DNA of 64,000 bases from Macrocystis pyrifera (GCA_031763025.1 JASSKH010000025.1:1-64000); one strand, 5' to 3'; shown: positions 1 to 12,194, counted from the stretch's first letter. Translations and numbers: made by a program. Notes: generated by a model not told the origin, from the letters alone.

Positions 1-632
1 AAAAAAACAGTGCACATGCTGCTCGCATCGTGCACCACTTGGTTTAATCTGAACAGTATTATTCGGGCCGCCCGCGCTCCACGTGCGCCATCATCGTGGG
101 ATAGAATTGCAGCCCGCCTGACACATTTCGTCTCGGGCGTATAAACTCGCACTCCTCACTGAATTTCCAATTTTCGTTTGTCTCCTTCGGATGCTTAAAA
201 GTCCCGGGAAAGCTCGTCGGGTGCACAGCACTTGATACACCTTCCACCTTCGTGCTGCTGCCAAACGTGACTATGATGGTCTTTCTATGCTCCTACTGCC
301 ATCTCATACACCCCGGCAAACCCCCGAAAATCTGGATGGCATTGACGACAGCACAGCTACCCTCTGCACCCCCCTGATCTCGGGCAGTTTGATGTTCTGC
401 ATACTATCTGCTCATCCTGAAGGTCATCAGCGATTCAAGCAAAGCCTTTGCCACGAGTAGTACTTGCGGGGCCTCCACTACCGACGAAAGCGCGGCAGTT
501 GGTCTTGATGGGTGCACCTTTTGCGCAAACAGCCCTTGGCGGTTCCCTGGTGTTAATGTGACCGTGATGCCTGCGTTGCCACCCGTGAGACGTCAAACGT
601 GGGAAGGACGTGTTATTTAGCCCAAATGCCGC
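1..632. other. Flank left of the copia insertion; no gene called
   Basis: This stretch precedes the left LTR of the copia element. A 62-codon open frame lies on the minus strand (247 to 59), but it has no recognisable motif, no visible splice context and no neighbour to support it. I see no RNA gene or repeat here. The last five bases, GCCGC at 628-632, are the left copy of the target-site duplication of the adjoining retrotransposon. Confidence 0.5.
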
Positions 633-887
633 TGTTCGTTTGGATCGTTCCAGCAGCGACGGTTACAAGTTGTAGAGGGTTGCGTATATCTTCGCAGGCG
701 TTATTATGAATTATGCCGTGTGTTCACGAGGAGAGTTTGAGCACTCGTTCTCTGCTCCGTTCTCTGCTCCGAGCTCCGAGCTCGGCTCCGCTCTCTCCCC
801 CCTCATCTTTCCTCTAATACAACGACTATAAAGCAACTCATAAGACCACGTGGTGGTCAGGGCATCCAGGCTTGGACTCTACGAACA
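633..887 (+). repeat. 5' LTR of the copia element
   Basis: A 255-bp direct repeat matching 6612-6867 almost throughout. Its ends form the inverted pair TGTTCG/CGAACA. Inside is the CT-rich block around 740-815 and a potential promoter-like CTATAAA at about 827. A sequence resembling an initiator-methionine primer site (TGGTACCAGAAGCC, 913-926) lies about 25 bases downstream rather than abutting the LTR, so the primer site is uncertain. Confidence 0.95.
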
Positions 888-930
888 CACTAGTGTCTTG
901 AACGTTTGAGGTCTGGTACCAGAAGCCAAC

Positions 931-3900
931 GATGCCCTCGAAGGGATCGGCTCAAGAAGAGCGCGACTCTCCAATTGACGTTGAAAACGCTGCGACGCGA
1001 GATCAAGCTGGCGATGGAGAAAAGAGAGGCGTCGATGCTGAATGCCATGAAGGAAATGATGACCGAGTTCATGAGGAACAACGGTCGATCGGAGCCAGGC
1101 AGCGCTGAAGGCAGCGTTGCTGTAGGAGAAAGTCCAGCAGAGGTAGGAACCACTGCTGTAGGGGAAAGCCCAAGAGGGGCAGTACCCACTGCTAAAGTAC
1201 GATAGACTACTGCTGCTGTTGAAGCAGGCATTGGTCGATCGGAGTCCGGCAGCGCTGAGGGTAGCGCTGCTGTAGGGGAGAGCCCACAAGGGGCAGTACC
1301 CACTGCTGTAAGAGAGATTGCAGCAGAACAAGAGACAAATTTGCGTGAGGGCGCCTCGCCAGATTTGGGAGCAACTGGACGCGGAGGAACTGCGTTGCCT
1401 GTCGAGGTTGGCCCACCGAGGGGTCATCCAGATCAGCATGGGAGGACAGGAGGATGGGGTGCATACCCTGGCGGTGAGTTGGGTGGTGGATTTGATCTGC
1501 CTCTATCGCGCCATTTGGCCTTCAAACACACTCCTGTGCCATCGTATAGTGGGCTAAAATCTGAGTTCAACCCCTGGACAAGATACGCTCGGTATTATGC
1601 CAAAGGAGTTGGTTTCTTGTCTGCTTTCGTGTCGGATCCACCACAGTACATTCCCGTAGGGGAATTAGACACCGAAAACTCGATGCTTGTCGCTAGGGGG
1701 TTTAGCCGCGAAAGTGTGCACAGACATACACTGGCATGGAATTTCCTGTCGACGGCCCTCAAGAGCAAGAGCGATAAAAGCATTTTGCACCGGTGTACCT
1801 CGCCGAGGCAAGCGTGGGACGTTCTCCTTGCGTGGTACGGCCCTCAGACGACGGGGGCCAAATCAGACCTCTCCCGACGCCTTAACAGTTTTAAGATGGC
1901 GCCGGGGAGCAACCCGCTCGAGGAGAGGGGCAGGATCGAGGATCTTGCCGCGGAAATGCGAACAGCAGGAATGTCAGTAGACGACCACATGCTGTACACC
2001 ATCTTTATTGACGCTCTGCCTGCCGAATACGAAGTGGAGGCTCAGAACCTGGCATCACGTGACAGCATCGGCCGTGATGACATCATCAAGACTGTTCGAG
2101 AACGGCATCACCGACTTTCTGGAAACAGGAAGAAGGGGCCCAACGCTGGCCACGCAGGCCATGCTATGTACGCCGGCGGCGACGGCGGTGGCGGTGGTCG
2201 CCGGAAAGGTGGAGGAAATGGCAAAGAAAAAGGTGGACGACGGGGTCACGGACGAGGCGGTAGAGGCTCCAACGAGGACGGTGGTGGCTCGGCCGCGGCT
2301 GCTGGTGGTAATGGCAGCAACGCGAAAGCCGCCAGCGGAAGTACTCCAGTGGGCAAGTGTCATAGGTGTGGTAAGAAGGGCCATTGGAGGAGCGAGTGTA
2401 CGGCGAAGCTATGCAGTCGATGTCAGGGACGCGGGCACTCTGCCGATGCCTGTCCCATGTCCACGGATCGATGCAGTCGATGCAACGGGCTGGGGCACGC
2501 TGCTGATGTCTGCCCCTCATCGAAAGAAGAAGCTGTCATGGCGGTGACGAGTAAGGATGGGGCAAGGGACGACGACCCGGAAAAAGGTACGGTCCAGGCC
2601 TCAGCTTTCAAGGCCGAAGAGACAGGCAAGTGGAGCAATGGTTCGGGGGAAGGGGAGTCTGCTTGGCAGGTAGGAGACGAGGCTTGGATATGTGATAGTG
2701 GTGCGTCTACTCACATGACGCCCTCCGCTGACTGCATGATCAATTATAGAGAATGCAACTTGACTCTCCGAATCACTGACGGATCCACCCGAGCGATCGA
2801 AGGTTACGGTGACGTGAGTGTTGTCTTTCGGTTCGGAAACGGTCCCGTGCAAGTGCTGCTTACGAACGTTGTGCACGTGCCGGATCTCCGCTACCACTTA
2901 TTTTCCCTGCCCACTCTGGTAAAAAACGGCCATACTTTCAAAGGGCGCCCTACGGGGGTTGTAATCAGGCTCAAGTCGGAGCGTTCGATCGTGTTCCCGT
3001 TGAGTGGGACTCTCTACAGCCTATACGGCTACCGGGTCGACCGCAGTTGTGGGGAAAATGCCTGTGCTGTACTCGCCCCGGGACAACTGCCCAACAAGTC
3101 TGCAATCAACATCAACGATTTCCACTGCGCTGCTGGACACTCCCACGAGGTACTACTTTGCAAGACCGCGGAGCAGCAAGGGATTGTCCTCGAGGGAAAG
3201 CTGCTGGGGTGCAAAGGGTGCTCCATGGCAAAGGGTCTCCGCAAAGGTATCAAGCAGTCCACACACACACGAGCAGATAAGAAACTCGGGAGGTTGTTTT
3301 GGATTTTGAGTGGACCAAAGGTGGTAGAGTCTCTCGGGCGGAAGCGGTATACTCTCATCGTGCGCGACGATTTTTCACGATATACGTGGGTGTACTTTAT
3401 GCGCCACAAGTCGGACGCCGCGGAAATGTTCGAGCTGTTCCTTGCGGATTCTCGTGCAGACGGTGTCCCTTCTACGGTGGCAATCGTCCGATCTGATGGG
3501 GGTGGTGAATTCCGCGGGGGAAAGTTTGGCGACCTGTGTAGATCACGAGGGATCAAGCAGGAATTCACGACGGCCGACAGTCCCCAATTCAATGGAGTAG
3601 CAGAGCGCGCGCTAGGTTTGATAGAGACGGCCGCAATGGCGGGCCGAATCCAGGCTCAAGAGCTTTTTCCTGGCGCGAAACTCCCGGCCACGACGTCGTT
3701 GTGGGCGGAAGCGTCCCACTGGGCGTGTGACGCCTTGAACCGCACAGCAACAACAGCTAACCCGCAGAGCAAGTCGCCGCATGAGATGTGGCATGGTAGC
3801 CCCCCCCCCGGTAGTACTACTGCCCTTCCTAAAGCCTGGCTATTGCAAGGTGAAGAGGGAAACAAGTCACAGGCGAAGGCGCAAGAGTGCTTTTACCTCG

Positions 3901-3965
3901 GCCCTGCAACAAACTACCCCGGAGATTCAGTACGAGTGCTGACAAAGAACCGCCCTGTGCTATGA
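931..3965 (+). pseudogene. Copia Gag-protease-integrase region, broken reading frame
   Basis: Encodes the structural and integration half of the copia polyprotein. An ATG at 931 opens a short frame; the main frame runs from about 1014 and is cut by TAG at 1203-1205, then continues to TGA at 3963-3965. Visible parts: a charged helical N-terminus, a Gag core at about 1560-2130, a Gly-rich stretch, and three CCHC zinc knuckles (2358-2399, 2412-2453, 2472-2513). These are followed by the protease active site DSG (2694-2702), a Gag-pre-integrase zinc region with CKGC near 3210, and an integrase core with Asp at about 3366, SDGGGEF at about 3490 and the glutamate of NGVAER at about 3600. Three knuckles is more than the single one usual for copia. 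The TGA sits in the spacer before RT where related elements read through, so I infer a nonsense mutation. Confidence 0.9.
1083..1312 (+). repeat. Two-copy tandem repeat inside copia gag
   Basis: A block starting GGTCGATCGGAG at 1083 recurs at 1233, with period about 150 bp. Both copies are in the same reading frame and encode a Gly/Ser/Ala/Glu/Pro-rich segment with a repeated VGESP motif. The TAG that interrupts the frame falls at the end of the first copy. Confidence 0.75.
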
Positions 3966-5924
3966 ACGCGCAATGTCACCTCGCAACGCGTGTCGCCTGC
4001 ACCACCTGTACCTGCCCAGGCGAATGACTCCCTGTCTACGAAAAAGGGGGGGTCAGAGGCAGACGACGTGAGCACGTCGGATGGAGGTGGTGGGGGGGTG
4101 GTGGATGAGCTGGACGACGGTCTGGCTCACTTGAACGACCTCGACGTGACGTGGGGTTTCGACCTGGACGCGTTTATGCAGGAGCGCGCACACCAGGCAC
4201 CTGCCGCCAGCGAGGCCGGCGGCGAAACACCCGAGACGATGGGTTCGTCTCAAGGGGGCGCCGTGGATGCCTCCTCGGTCCCGACAGGGAGGGCCGAAAC
4301 AGCCGAGACGATGAATGCGTCTCAAGGGGGCGCCGTGGACGCCTCCTCGGTCCCGGCAGGGAGGGCCGGAAGCGACTCGGGCGCAGCATCAGCCTCCGAC
4401 ACCGGGCAAGGGGACGGTGAGGATCCCCCCGCGGTCCTGTCGGGGAGGCCAGCACACGAGCTCAGCAGCTGGGGCCGGCTCCCCCCGACTGTACGGGGCT
4501 GGACCCGGGGTCAAAGCCAACGCCTGGAGGGTGAACCTGCTGTGCACCAGGTAAGGATGGATGAAAGGACCGCAGACGCGCTGCTTGCGGCAGCGTACGA
4601 GTCGTGGACGAAGCCTGGGAGTATGCTGGATCGTACGCCCTGGACGACGGAGGACGCAGTGGCTTTGATGGCCGGAGGACCTGCTGTGGAGAACAAAGGG
4701 GAGTTGAGCGTGTGCATGCCGAGTGGTTTCCCGGAAGACGTAGAACCGCCTCCACAGTCCGTAGCAGATGTAGAGCGTTCTCAATACAAAGCGGCGTGGC
4801 ACGAGGCCATGAAAATTGAGTTGGACGGTCACAAAACGACCGGTACGTACGAAGCCGCGACACCGCCTAAAGGGCGGAAACCTGTAGGTGAGAAGTGGGT
4901 GTTTACCTACAAGACGGATAAGGATGGCTTGATAGTAAAGACAAAGGCCAGACTTGTGGCTAAGGGTTTTAGCCAGGTGCAGGATGTAGATTATTTTCAA
5001 ACGTTTGCACCGACTCCCTCGTCAGCGTCAGTTAAAATTCTGGCGGCTGTTGCAAATGAACATGGTTTTTTAAAGTTTTTTCATCTAGACGTCGCACAAG
5101 CTTTTGTTCGCGCGAAACTCGACGCCGAGATATACATGACACTGCCCGGTGGGTGTGGTGACATGCCAGGAAAGATCGTGCGCCTAAACAAATCACTGTA
5201 TGGTCTAAAGCAGAGCGGACGGCAGTGGGCCGGATTATTGGTAGAGACCGTGGTAGAGTACGTAATGGAGCAGTGTAGGTCTGACCCGTGTGTATTTCGC
5301 ATGGTTGTGGACGGCAAGGTAGAACTGATCATGGCCGTTCATGTAGATGACATCATGATCGCAGGATCGGATGAGACATGTAGAGATTTCCATGCCGCGC
5401 TAGCTATGAAATTTCCCACGAATAACCTTGGCGAACTGACTTGGTACACTGGTTGTGCTTTCAAACGCGACTGGGAACTGGGGACATTGGAGATTACGCA
5501 GAAGGCGTTCATTGAGAGCATGCTGAATCATTTTGGTGTTAACTCATCCTCTGATATCCCCGCGACCCCCGGTGTGGAACTAGGTCCAAGAGAGGAGGGC
5601 GAACTTGGAGGAGACTGGCCGTACAGGGAGGCTGTGGACAGCTTGATGTGGCTGTCGACCATGACGAGGCCGGACATCTCGAACGCTGTGCGTGCTGTGG
5701 CGCGCCACTCCCACAACCCAACGGAGAGGCACTGGAAGGCAGTTTTGAAGATTATGGCTTACCTCCACGGGACCAGGTTTATGGGATTGACTTTTGTACG
5801 GGGCTCGGGTTTGGATTTAACTGCGTATAGTGATGCTGATTATGCGGATAAGTCGAACGATAGGCGCTCGGTATCGGGGACGGTAATTACCCTAGGGGGG
5901 TGCGGCCGTCAGTTGGGCAAATAG
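3966..5924 (+). pseudogene. Copia reverse transcriptase region
   Basis: Continues in the same frame as the upstream Gag-integrase region, directly after its TGA. About 260 residues of acidic, low-complexity spacer contain a near-perfect duplicated segment around 4235-4365. The RVT_2-type reverse transcriptase follows: the WHEAMKIELDGH start at about 4797, KARLVAKGFSQ at about 4945, LDVAQAFVRA at about 5087, SLYGLKQS at about 5197, and the catalytic box as HVDDIMI (5340-5360) in place of YVDD. The frame then enters the RNase H-like tail (YSDADYADKS at about 5826) and stops at TAG 5922-5924. A single extra base in the preceding GGGGGGT run explains that stop. Only the Tyr-to-His change in the catalytic box is unusual for a functional enzyme. 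Confidence 0.93.
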
Positions 5925-6297
5925 TACGCAGAGGTGTGTTACGTTGTCGACAGCAGACGCAGAGTATGTCGCCCTGGATGAAGGGGTGAAGGAAGCTTTG
6001 TTTACGGGCGCGGTGTTGTCGTATATCTGTCCAGAGCTAAGCGGATCATGTGTCCGGGTTTTCGAGGATACCCAGGGGGGCATAGCGTTGGCTGAAAACC
6101 CTCTTAGTTCTGCTCGGAGTAAGCATATCGACGTGCGTTTTCATTTTGTCAGAGAGCTACTTCGTGCTAAGAAGATCGACATTCAGTTCGTAGCTTCGGA
6201 AGAGCAGCACGCGGATATTTTGACGAAATCCCTTGCTGCGACCCCTTTTAAGTCTCATCGTAGGTTCTTGTTGAATCTGCCTTTCGAGGGTGAGTGA
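5925..6297 (+). pseudogene. Copia RNase H end, shifted by one frame
   Basis: The end of the Pol protein in the frame shifted by one base relative to the RT. STADAEYVALDEG (from about 5947) is the copia RNase H signature, followed by SARSKHIDVRFHFVRE, the other hallmark, and the terminal segment EQHADILTKSL. It ends at TGA 6295-6297. It joins the RT part through the frameshift near 5900, so the enzyme cannot be made in one piece from this copy. Confidence 0.92.
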
Positions 6298-6611
6298 AGG
6301 GTATGAGCATTATTCGATGAGTACCATGTTTGAGTGATGCGAGGAATAATTTGTCAGGTCGCCAACCCTGCGCTACTTTGAGGGGCATGGGGGAGTAGGG
6401 CACCGCTTGGCATTTTATTTTCTGGCCATGGTCATCGTTTGGAATGCGGCCGTTGTTTCAATTGCAATGGTTTGGAGTATATGTGTTATACAGGGGGTTT
6501 TGACCCGGTGGCCGGGTTTCCTCCTGCGGGACTGTCGTTGGCTGTTCTTAGGTCCTAGCAAGTCTTGAATGTCTTTTCGGTCTCGTCACTGCTGTGAAGA
6601 GCCAGGGAGGG
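6298..6611 (+). other. Copia 3' untranslated region with polypurine tract
   Basis: No open frame of note. The last eight bases, AGGGAGGG at 6604-6611, are a polypurine tract abutting the 3' LTR, where plus-strand DNA synthesis would be primed. Confidence 0.8.
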
Positions 6612-6867
6612 TGTTCGTTTGGATCGTTCCAGCAGCGACGGTTGCAAGTTGTAGAGGGTTGCGTATATCTTCGCAGGCGTTATTATGAATTATGCCGTGT
6701 GTTCACGAGGAGAGTTTGAGCACTCCGTTCTCTGCTTCGTTCTCTGCTCCGAGCTCCGAGCTCGGCTCCGCTCTCTCTCCCCACATCCGTCCTCTAATAC
6801 GACGACTATAAAGCAACTCATCAGACCACGTGGTGGTCAGGGCATCCAGGCTTGGACTCTACGGACA
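6612..6867 (+). repeat. 3' LTR of the copia element
   Basis: A 256-bp copy of 633-887 with scattered substitutions. It is followed directly by GCCGC (6868-6872), the right copy of the target-site duplication. Confidence 0.95.
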
Positions 6868-8030
6868 GCCGCAAGAAAATTACGGGAATTGTACAGGCCC
6901 TCACTCGAGCACCCGAAACTTAAAAACACGAAAACGGGCTGGGTTTCACTTGCTGTTTGAACAGTACGCCTCCAGGTGGCCGACCCTGTTGCTCAAACAG
7001 GGGACAACGACGTTCTTTACCGCTTCCATATCCGCGACGATATCGTTCTCCTTCAGTTTCGCACCAGTGCGGCTATTCTCCGGCACGTGTGAACATAGCG
7101 ACACCCGTCCCGTTCCAGTGTTATGTCTACATCGTCTTGGCGCCCGCCCTACTGGCTGAGGGGCTGTTTCACTACCGCAAAGGTTTATGGCAAAGGGTCA
7201 CCTTCGCGAAGTCTTCTACACGGAATTTGAAAAATAGTTATTCGCCAACCCTAAAACATGCAAACTACTGCCGGCGCCGTGGCAAAGAAGGATACTGAAT
7301 CGCTTGGAAACCTCTAGGCGCATGCACACTCCGGCCGACGGTGGTGGCAGGGGAAACAAGAGTCACGGTACTTATAACACGGCACTCAGTACAACAAAAA
7401 CTACACCCGTATCGCCGGTACTGCTGATTCATAAACGGCACGACCTGCCGTACCCTACCTACTGCTTTGGCACTGCACGAAAGGCACAACGGTAGGCTCA
7501 TAGCTCACAGAGGTGGTGTGCAGCATCAGTCACCACGAACAAGTAGGTAGAGGTTGGGGTAAAATCAAACGGCTAATTTACCCTCAAAGCTTGGTACAAG
7601 TGCGAAAAAACGGCGACGAAAAGAAGTACCGGTGACTACTACTTAGTCCCAGTGCTGCTCACCTGAATCGAGATTTCCTCCCTACCCTCTCCGTAGAAAA
7701 CGCCAGCGTCCGCGTTAACACCAATGGGCCCTTGCTCTCTGTCGCCGTTCGGGATTCACCCATCGTCCACGCCTGCCCCCCCCCCCTCGCCCCACCTCCA
7801 CACCTGCGACGACTAGTGTGGGTTCAGCGCTGAGAGCTACGGCACCGTGGAGTGTTTCACCCAGGAAGTGAATCCGGCGGCGAGGCGAGTTCCCTCTGCC
7901 CCATCTCCGTCGCTCGTAGCTCACTCGCCGCGCCGGGCAGGTGTAGTGTCCTTTCCTGTCCGGCAAGACGAGCACCTTCGCAGTTGGCGTTTTCACCACG
8001 GCGTGCGGTTCCGGACTTGGGTCTTGCCAT

Positions 8031-8072
8031 GGGGTTGAGCGTACAACCCTCGGGGTTGAGCGTACAACCCTC
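8031..8072 (+). repeat. Perfect 21-bp tandem duplication
   Basis: The unit GGGGTTGAGCGTACAACCCT followed by C occurs twice head to tail. Each unit itself contains the imperfect inverted repeat GGGTTG/CAACCC, so it can fold as a hairpin. Confidence 0.8.
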
Positions 8073-9207
8073 ACTACCCTCACCCGGCGGGCCTGTCCTT
8101 GCGCCGACTCTCATGCACGACTATTGCTTACCACTGGTTAGTTTGTAGTCTTCCGTCAGCGGATTGACTCCCTCAGCAAGCAACGCCTGTGTTGTTCCTC
8201 CTGCTCTCTTTCCGCCGTCGCCGCCGCTGCAAGGGCATCGCTTTCGGCTGCGTGCAAGACAATCGTACGACAAACACAACGTGTATGTTTCAAGTGTGCG
8301 ACACCACTTCAGCATATCTTATTTTCTTATTTCGGGTCAGGCTCTATTTCTTTCCTACTCAACTTCCAGTATAAATAATACCACATGCTTATCTTTGTCA
8401 AAAACTCGAGCCTGAAGCTATAACCTTCTGTCGCGTACTGCTGTAGTTGTTTTCTCTGGTGTCAGCATACCGCCTGGTGTTGCACTCTTTCTAGAGTGAA
8501 AGAGGGGCGCGAATGCCAAGAGAAAAACGAACAAAAGTTGTTACATCGTCAGTGCCAGCAGTACTACCAGGACCACCACCCCTCCGCATTGCTCTTAACA
8601 CGATTTCAAACGCCACTCATCGTTCGACTAATCATACCAAAACGCACAGAGCGAAAACGGTACCGATCACTGCTCCTGTCAGTGCTGCTGCTGTAGGTAC
8701 ATATACAACCAGTGTGGTGCCCAATAACTACGATATGTGTTGGATGGACTGCTGCGCAAGTCTAAACCGGTGCACAGCCGGGAGCGTGTAGCGATGAAGC
8801 CAAAAGGTGCCTCGCAGGCAGTTCTTCTCACGCCCATTAATGCTACTGCTGTAGTATGACAGGGCTGTAACTCTACATCCCACTCTGGACGGAAATATAA
8901 GGAATTTTTTGTATCCATATTAATGTGTACACGCTACCTATATTATCCGCTCAGTGACAAATTCGAGCTGTATATCAGTACCAGGCATGGCTACAACAAC
9001 ATGCAGCTGCTGCTGCTGCTGTGCGGGAAGGTGCGAGCACAGAGAAATAGGCGAAGCTTGTAGGGTGCAGGCAATAGGGGTCAACCCTGCCCTTAAGTAG
9101 TAGCGCACCAAGAGGTAGACTCCGTACAGCAGTACCAGGTACCTACTGCTGTACCTGGTACCTGGTAGGTCGGAGGAAAAGTCTACAGCAGCAGTGCTCG
9201 ATGTACA

Positions 9208-9290
9208 TACTCTGCATTCATCGCCACTCTTGTACAACAAGACGACACTACAGTATCAGGCACCTGGTGTATAGACGTCTCCTCCGTTGT
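9208..9290 (+). repeat. Dispersed repeat copy, also tandem at 34525-34742
   Basis: The block containing ATTCATCGCCAC, ACAACAAGAC, GGCACCTGGT and TATAGACGTCTCC recurs twice near 34.6 kb in the same orientation. No coding content is visible. The family is unidentified. Confidence 0.7.
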
Positions 9291-9784
9291 ATCGGTCCTG
9301 GAGGCAAGCTGATGGCGCTCCATTGGAGCAGTCTCCCGCCCGGCGACCAAGTTCCGCCTGCCTGGCGTACGTAGCAGGCTCTCATGCTGCGACCGCCAAG
9401 GGCCATCTCTATCGTCATCTCAGCTGATTACCCATCCTGGGAAGATCAAACAACTCGATCACCAGTAGCTTACCCAGCCCTGCTGTACCTTTGTGCTGCT
9501 GCAAGCCGGCAATTCGGTTCCTACATCCCTCTGGCCGCGCTACAGCACTACAGCTGAGACGGTCGTCCTCTCGACTTGACCCTTTTGGAATAAATGCGGT
9601 GCAAACAGAGCGTGGACGACGGACGGGATGATGGGTTCCACCGCCACATACTCCCCGTAACGCTCACCATTGGTCACATCCCTCCGGTACTATGGGGTGT
9701 ACTATGGGAACACCCTCCACAGACGTTTTTTTGTATTTCTGTTATTGGTCAAGAAAAAAAAAAATGAACGCTGATTGGTCTGTA

Positions 9785-10333
9785 CTATGGGGCTCCAGGT
9801 AAGACCATGGGCATGCCGCCAAATGGGTGCAAGGGACGGCTCAGCGATTTCTTGCTGATGCTCAAACGCACACATTCGTGAAAGCGTGTCCGGCACGACA
9901 TGTAGCTTACCGGGTTTGTGTTGGACGGTGAAATCATACGATTGTAATGCTTTTTTTTTTTTTTTTGATCCTCCTTGGAGATCTGGGTAAAAAAGCGTAG
10001 CGCCGCGAGATCCGTCACACATACAAAGTGTCGTCCCCATAAATAGGGCCGCCAGTGTTGTATTGCCAACACAACAGCGTAACATTCTTTGAGTGTAGCG
10101 GAGTAGTGGCGTTGGCTGTCATTGAAGCGTTGACTAAAGTATGCGATTATTACGAGGTCATCGCCTTCCTGCTGGGCGAGGAATGCTCCGCGCAAGGAAT
10201 GCTCCCGCGCCTGCCCGAAGCGTCAACGTGTATCACAAAGTCTTTAGAAAAATCGGGGAACTGTAGCACGGGCGCCTGGGTGAGCAATTGTTTCACTGTT
10301 GCGTACGCCTGGTCGTGTTCTGGGTTCCAACGT
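9785..10333 (-). pseudogene. Gypsy RNase H end (minus strand), broken
   Basis: Continues the RT in other frames. Recognisable pieces are the RNase H segments AYFSQRFNDSQRHYSATLKE and CYAVVLAIQHWRPYLWGRH (about 10135-10045), then the post-RNase H tether VQHKPGKLHVVPDTLSRM (about 9930-9870) in another frame. A 17-base homopolymer (about 9950-9966, A on this strand) lies at the frame break and is a likely slippage site. Coding similarity ends near 9785, before any integrase. Confidence 0.85.
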
Positions 10334-11425
10334 TTAGCTACCTCCTTGACGGCCTCGTTCTTTGTGAGGGCTACCAGGGTGCGATGACACTAGCCAAGTT
10401 AGGTATGAATTTGCGGACAAAGTTGACCATTCCAAGTACTGACCGCAACTCTTTAATGGTTTTAGGTGTCGTAGGTCAACTATAGCTTTTACGCGATCCT
10501 CACCAATCTGAATTCCGTCGGCGGTCAGTATGTGTCCCAAGTATTTAACCTCTCGGGGTCCAAACTGTACTTTCGATGGTTTCAGGGTGAGGCCGGCTGC
10601 TTGCATTGCTTTGAACATGTGTTCTAGCAGTTGTAGGTGGCCCTCCCAGGTTGATGAATAACATATACAGTCATCCATATATACCAAGAGACCACTTTTC
10701 GGACCAAAGTGTGCAAAAGCTGATGACATTTCTCGCGAGAACAGAAACGGCGCGTTAGCTATACCAAAGGGTAGGCGTTTGAAGACCCACTTTCCATTCT
10801 GCGTGACAAAAGCAGTTTTATCTTGTTCGCTAGCTGCTACTGGTATTTGATTATACGCATTTTGTACGTCGCATACGGTTATATAACGTGCTCCTCCGAC
10901 CGTGTCAAGATGGCTTTCTAAGTTGGGCATAGGCCATGACTTTATGATCAGATTTTTTTTTATGGTCGACCTGTAATCTACGCAGAACCGAGGGGTGCCG
11001 TCTGATTTTGCGGCAATAGTTACTGCGGAACCCCAGGGACTAGGGCGCTGTTCAATGATTCCATCTTTTTCCATTTGGTTCACGCACTTGTCGATAGTCT
11101 CCTGTACGCGTGGGTTTGCCCGGTACGGAGTTCTATCTACAGGACGTGTTCCAGGTTCAAGGGGAAACGTTGCTTCGGCTAGGGTGCATTTACCTAGCTC
11201 TTGTGGTGACAGAGAAAAAACGCTTCGATATTTGGTGCATAGCTCCAGTACTTGTGCGCATTCGCTAGGTGTGAACGTGGTCTTATCAAACGCTGTAGTA
11301 AGTGCTGCACGGAGTTCGTTGCGTGTAGATTCTATTGTCCTGCTGTTGGTCTGAATAGCACTGGTCGTGTTGTTCAAGGCTACTGATACGGGTGTAATAT
11401 GTCCGAGCAATGTCTTCCGTTTCAC
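10334..11425 (-). pseudogene. Gypsy reverse transcriptase (minus strand)
   Basis: Encodes about 360 residues of RVT_1-type reverse transcriptase with the usual landmarks in order: YRSVFSLSPQELG, the PYRANPRVQETIDK entry, KSDGTPRFCVDYR, the fingers/palm segment VCDVQNAYNQIPV, and the catalytic YMDD (rc of about 10668-10684). KYLGHILTADGIQ marks the thumb. The frame drifts out of register at about 10420, after DLRHLKPLK, so the connection domain is in another frame. Frameshifts at both ends mean this copy cannot give a continuous Pol. Confidence 0.92.
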
Positions 11426-12194
11426 GTATACGTATTGATGGGACGGGTTCGCGATTTGACGACTGCTGTTCTATCAGTGGTCGACCAGTGGCACACTGTA
11501 CGAGCAACTATCATAAATTGAAAGGCTTCAGGTACAGCAGAAGATTCGATGTCCTCGACCGTGACGATCAGTGGTTCAATTAGTGCAGCAGTGGTTTTGG
11601 TCGGTGCTGTCACCGATTCTACTTGTACTGTCATCTCACTCTGAGGGGGGATGCAGCATTTGTTTTTCAAAAACACCGGTACGGGTTCGACATTAATATT
11701 AATTGAGACCACGGAGCACTGAGCTGTCGCAGTGTTCTCGGGGTGTGCCGTAGCATTCACTCTACGGTGAGATGCTTTTATTTCGACTTGAGATGTTTTG
11801 AATGACAATTGTTCTGTACTCCAATCGAGCACGCCGCCGAAGGCGTTCATGATAGAAATATCGAGTAGCATAATGTCTGGGCCTAGAGAGGGCAATACAA
11901 ACACCTCGACTGGTAGGGTAATATCTCCAGCGTCAGTTCAAAGCGAACGTATCCTAAAATTTTGAGAGGTGAACCATCAGCACTGCTGAGGTTGATCGCT
12001 CCAGTTGGCACTGCAAAAATTTCAGTGTCTTTCATTGTGGGATGTGTCTGGACGAAGTTAACAGAAATGCACGGTACATCGGTTGCTGTGTCAATGGTGA
12101 CATTGTGCGCAGGATGGTTATTGACTCTGGCGTTCACTCGTACGCGTTTCGACGACGAGTTTAAAGCGGTGGGATATTTTGGATACCCACTCAT
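11422..12194 (-). pseudogene. Gypsy aspartic protease (minus strand), split in two frames
   Basis: The first part (12194 to 11883) carries VTIDTATDVPCIS, an aspartic protease active site with DTA instead of DTG/DSG, and then ILGYVRFELTLE. The second part (11904 to 11422) continues with the family's C-terminal pattern: LGPDIMLLDISIM, GGVLDWSTEQLSF. The two overlap in different frames, so a small frameshift lies at about 11890-11910. DTA is an accepted variant in pepsin-like retroviral folds, so the active site itself need not be dead. Confidence 0.82.

Larger units (their letters stand above)
633..6867 (+). mobile_element. Ty1/copia LTR retrotransposon, complete but decayed
   Basis: A 6.2-kb element bounded by two near-identical direct repeats (633-887 and 6612-6867) that begin TGTTCG and end CGAACA or CGGACA. 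It is flanked by a perfect 5-bp duplication GCCGC (628-632 and 6868-6872). Internal order is Gag with zinc knuckles, DSG protease, integrase, reverse transcriptase, RNase H; integrase ahead of RT defines copia. The element is broken by an in-frame TAG (1203-1205), an in-frame TGA (3963-3965) and a one-base frameshift near 5900. It is therefore probably non-autonomous, although LTR divergence is only a few percent, suggesting a fairly recent insertion. Confidence 0.96.
6873..9779. other. Intergenic region, no gene recognised
   Basis: About 2.9 kb between the copia element and the minus-strand gypsy element. None of the short open frames on either strand has a recognisable domain or phased splice sites. 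Landmarks are a 21-bp perfect tandem (8031-8072), a dispersed repeat (about 9208-9290) and a CAG-rich stretch near 9000. GTACTATGGG recurs at about 9690, 9703 and 9782, around an A-rich segment. Confidence 0.5.

Noticed and set aside
59..247. 62-codon open frame on the minus strand at the left edge
   Set aside because: No motif, no splice context and no homologue I recognise; length is within chance.
9690..9792. A small element bounded by GTACTATGGG repeats
   Set aside because: The copies are direct, irregularly spaced and not inverted; no duplication is visible.
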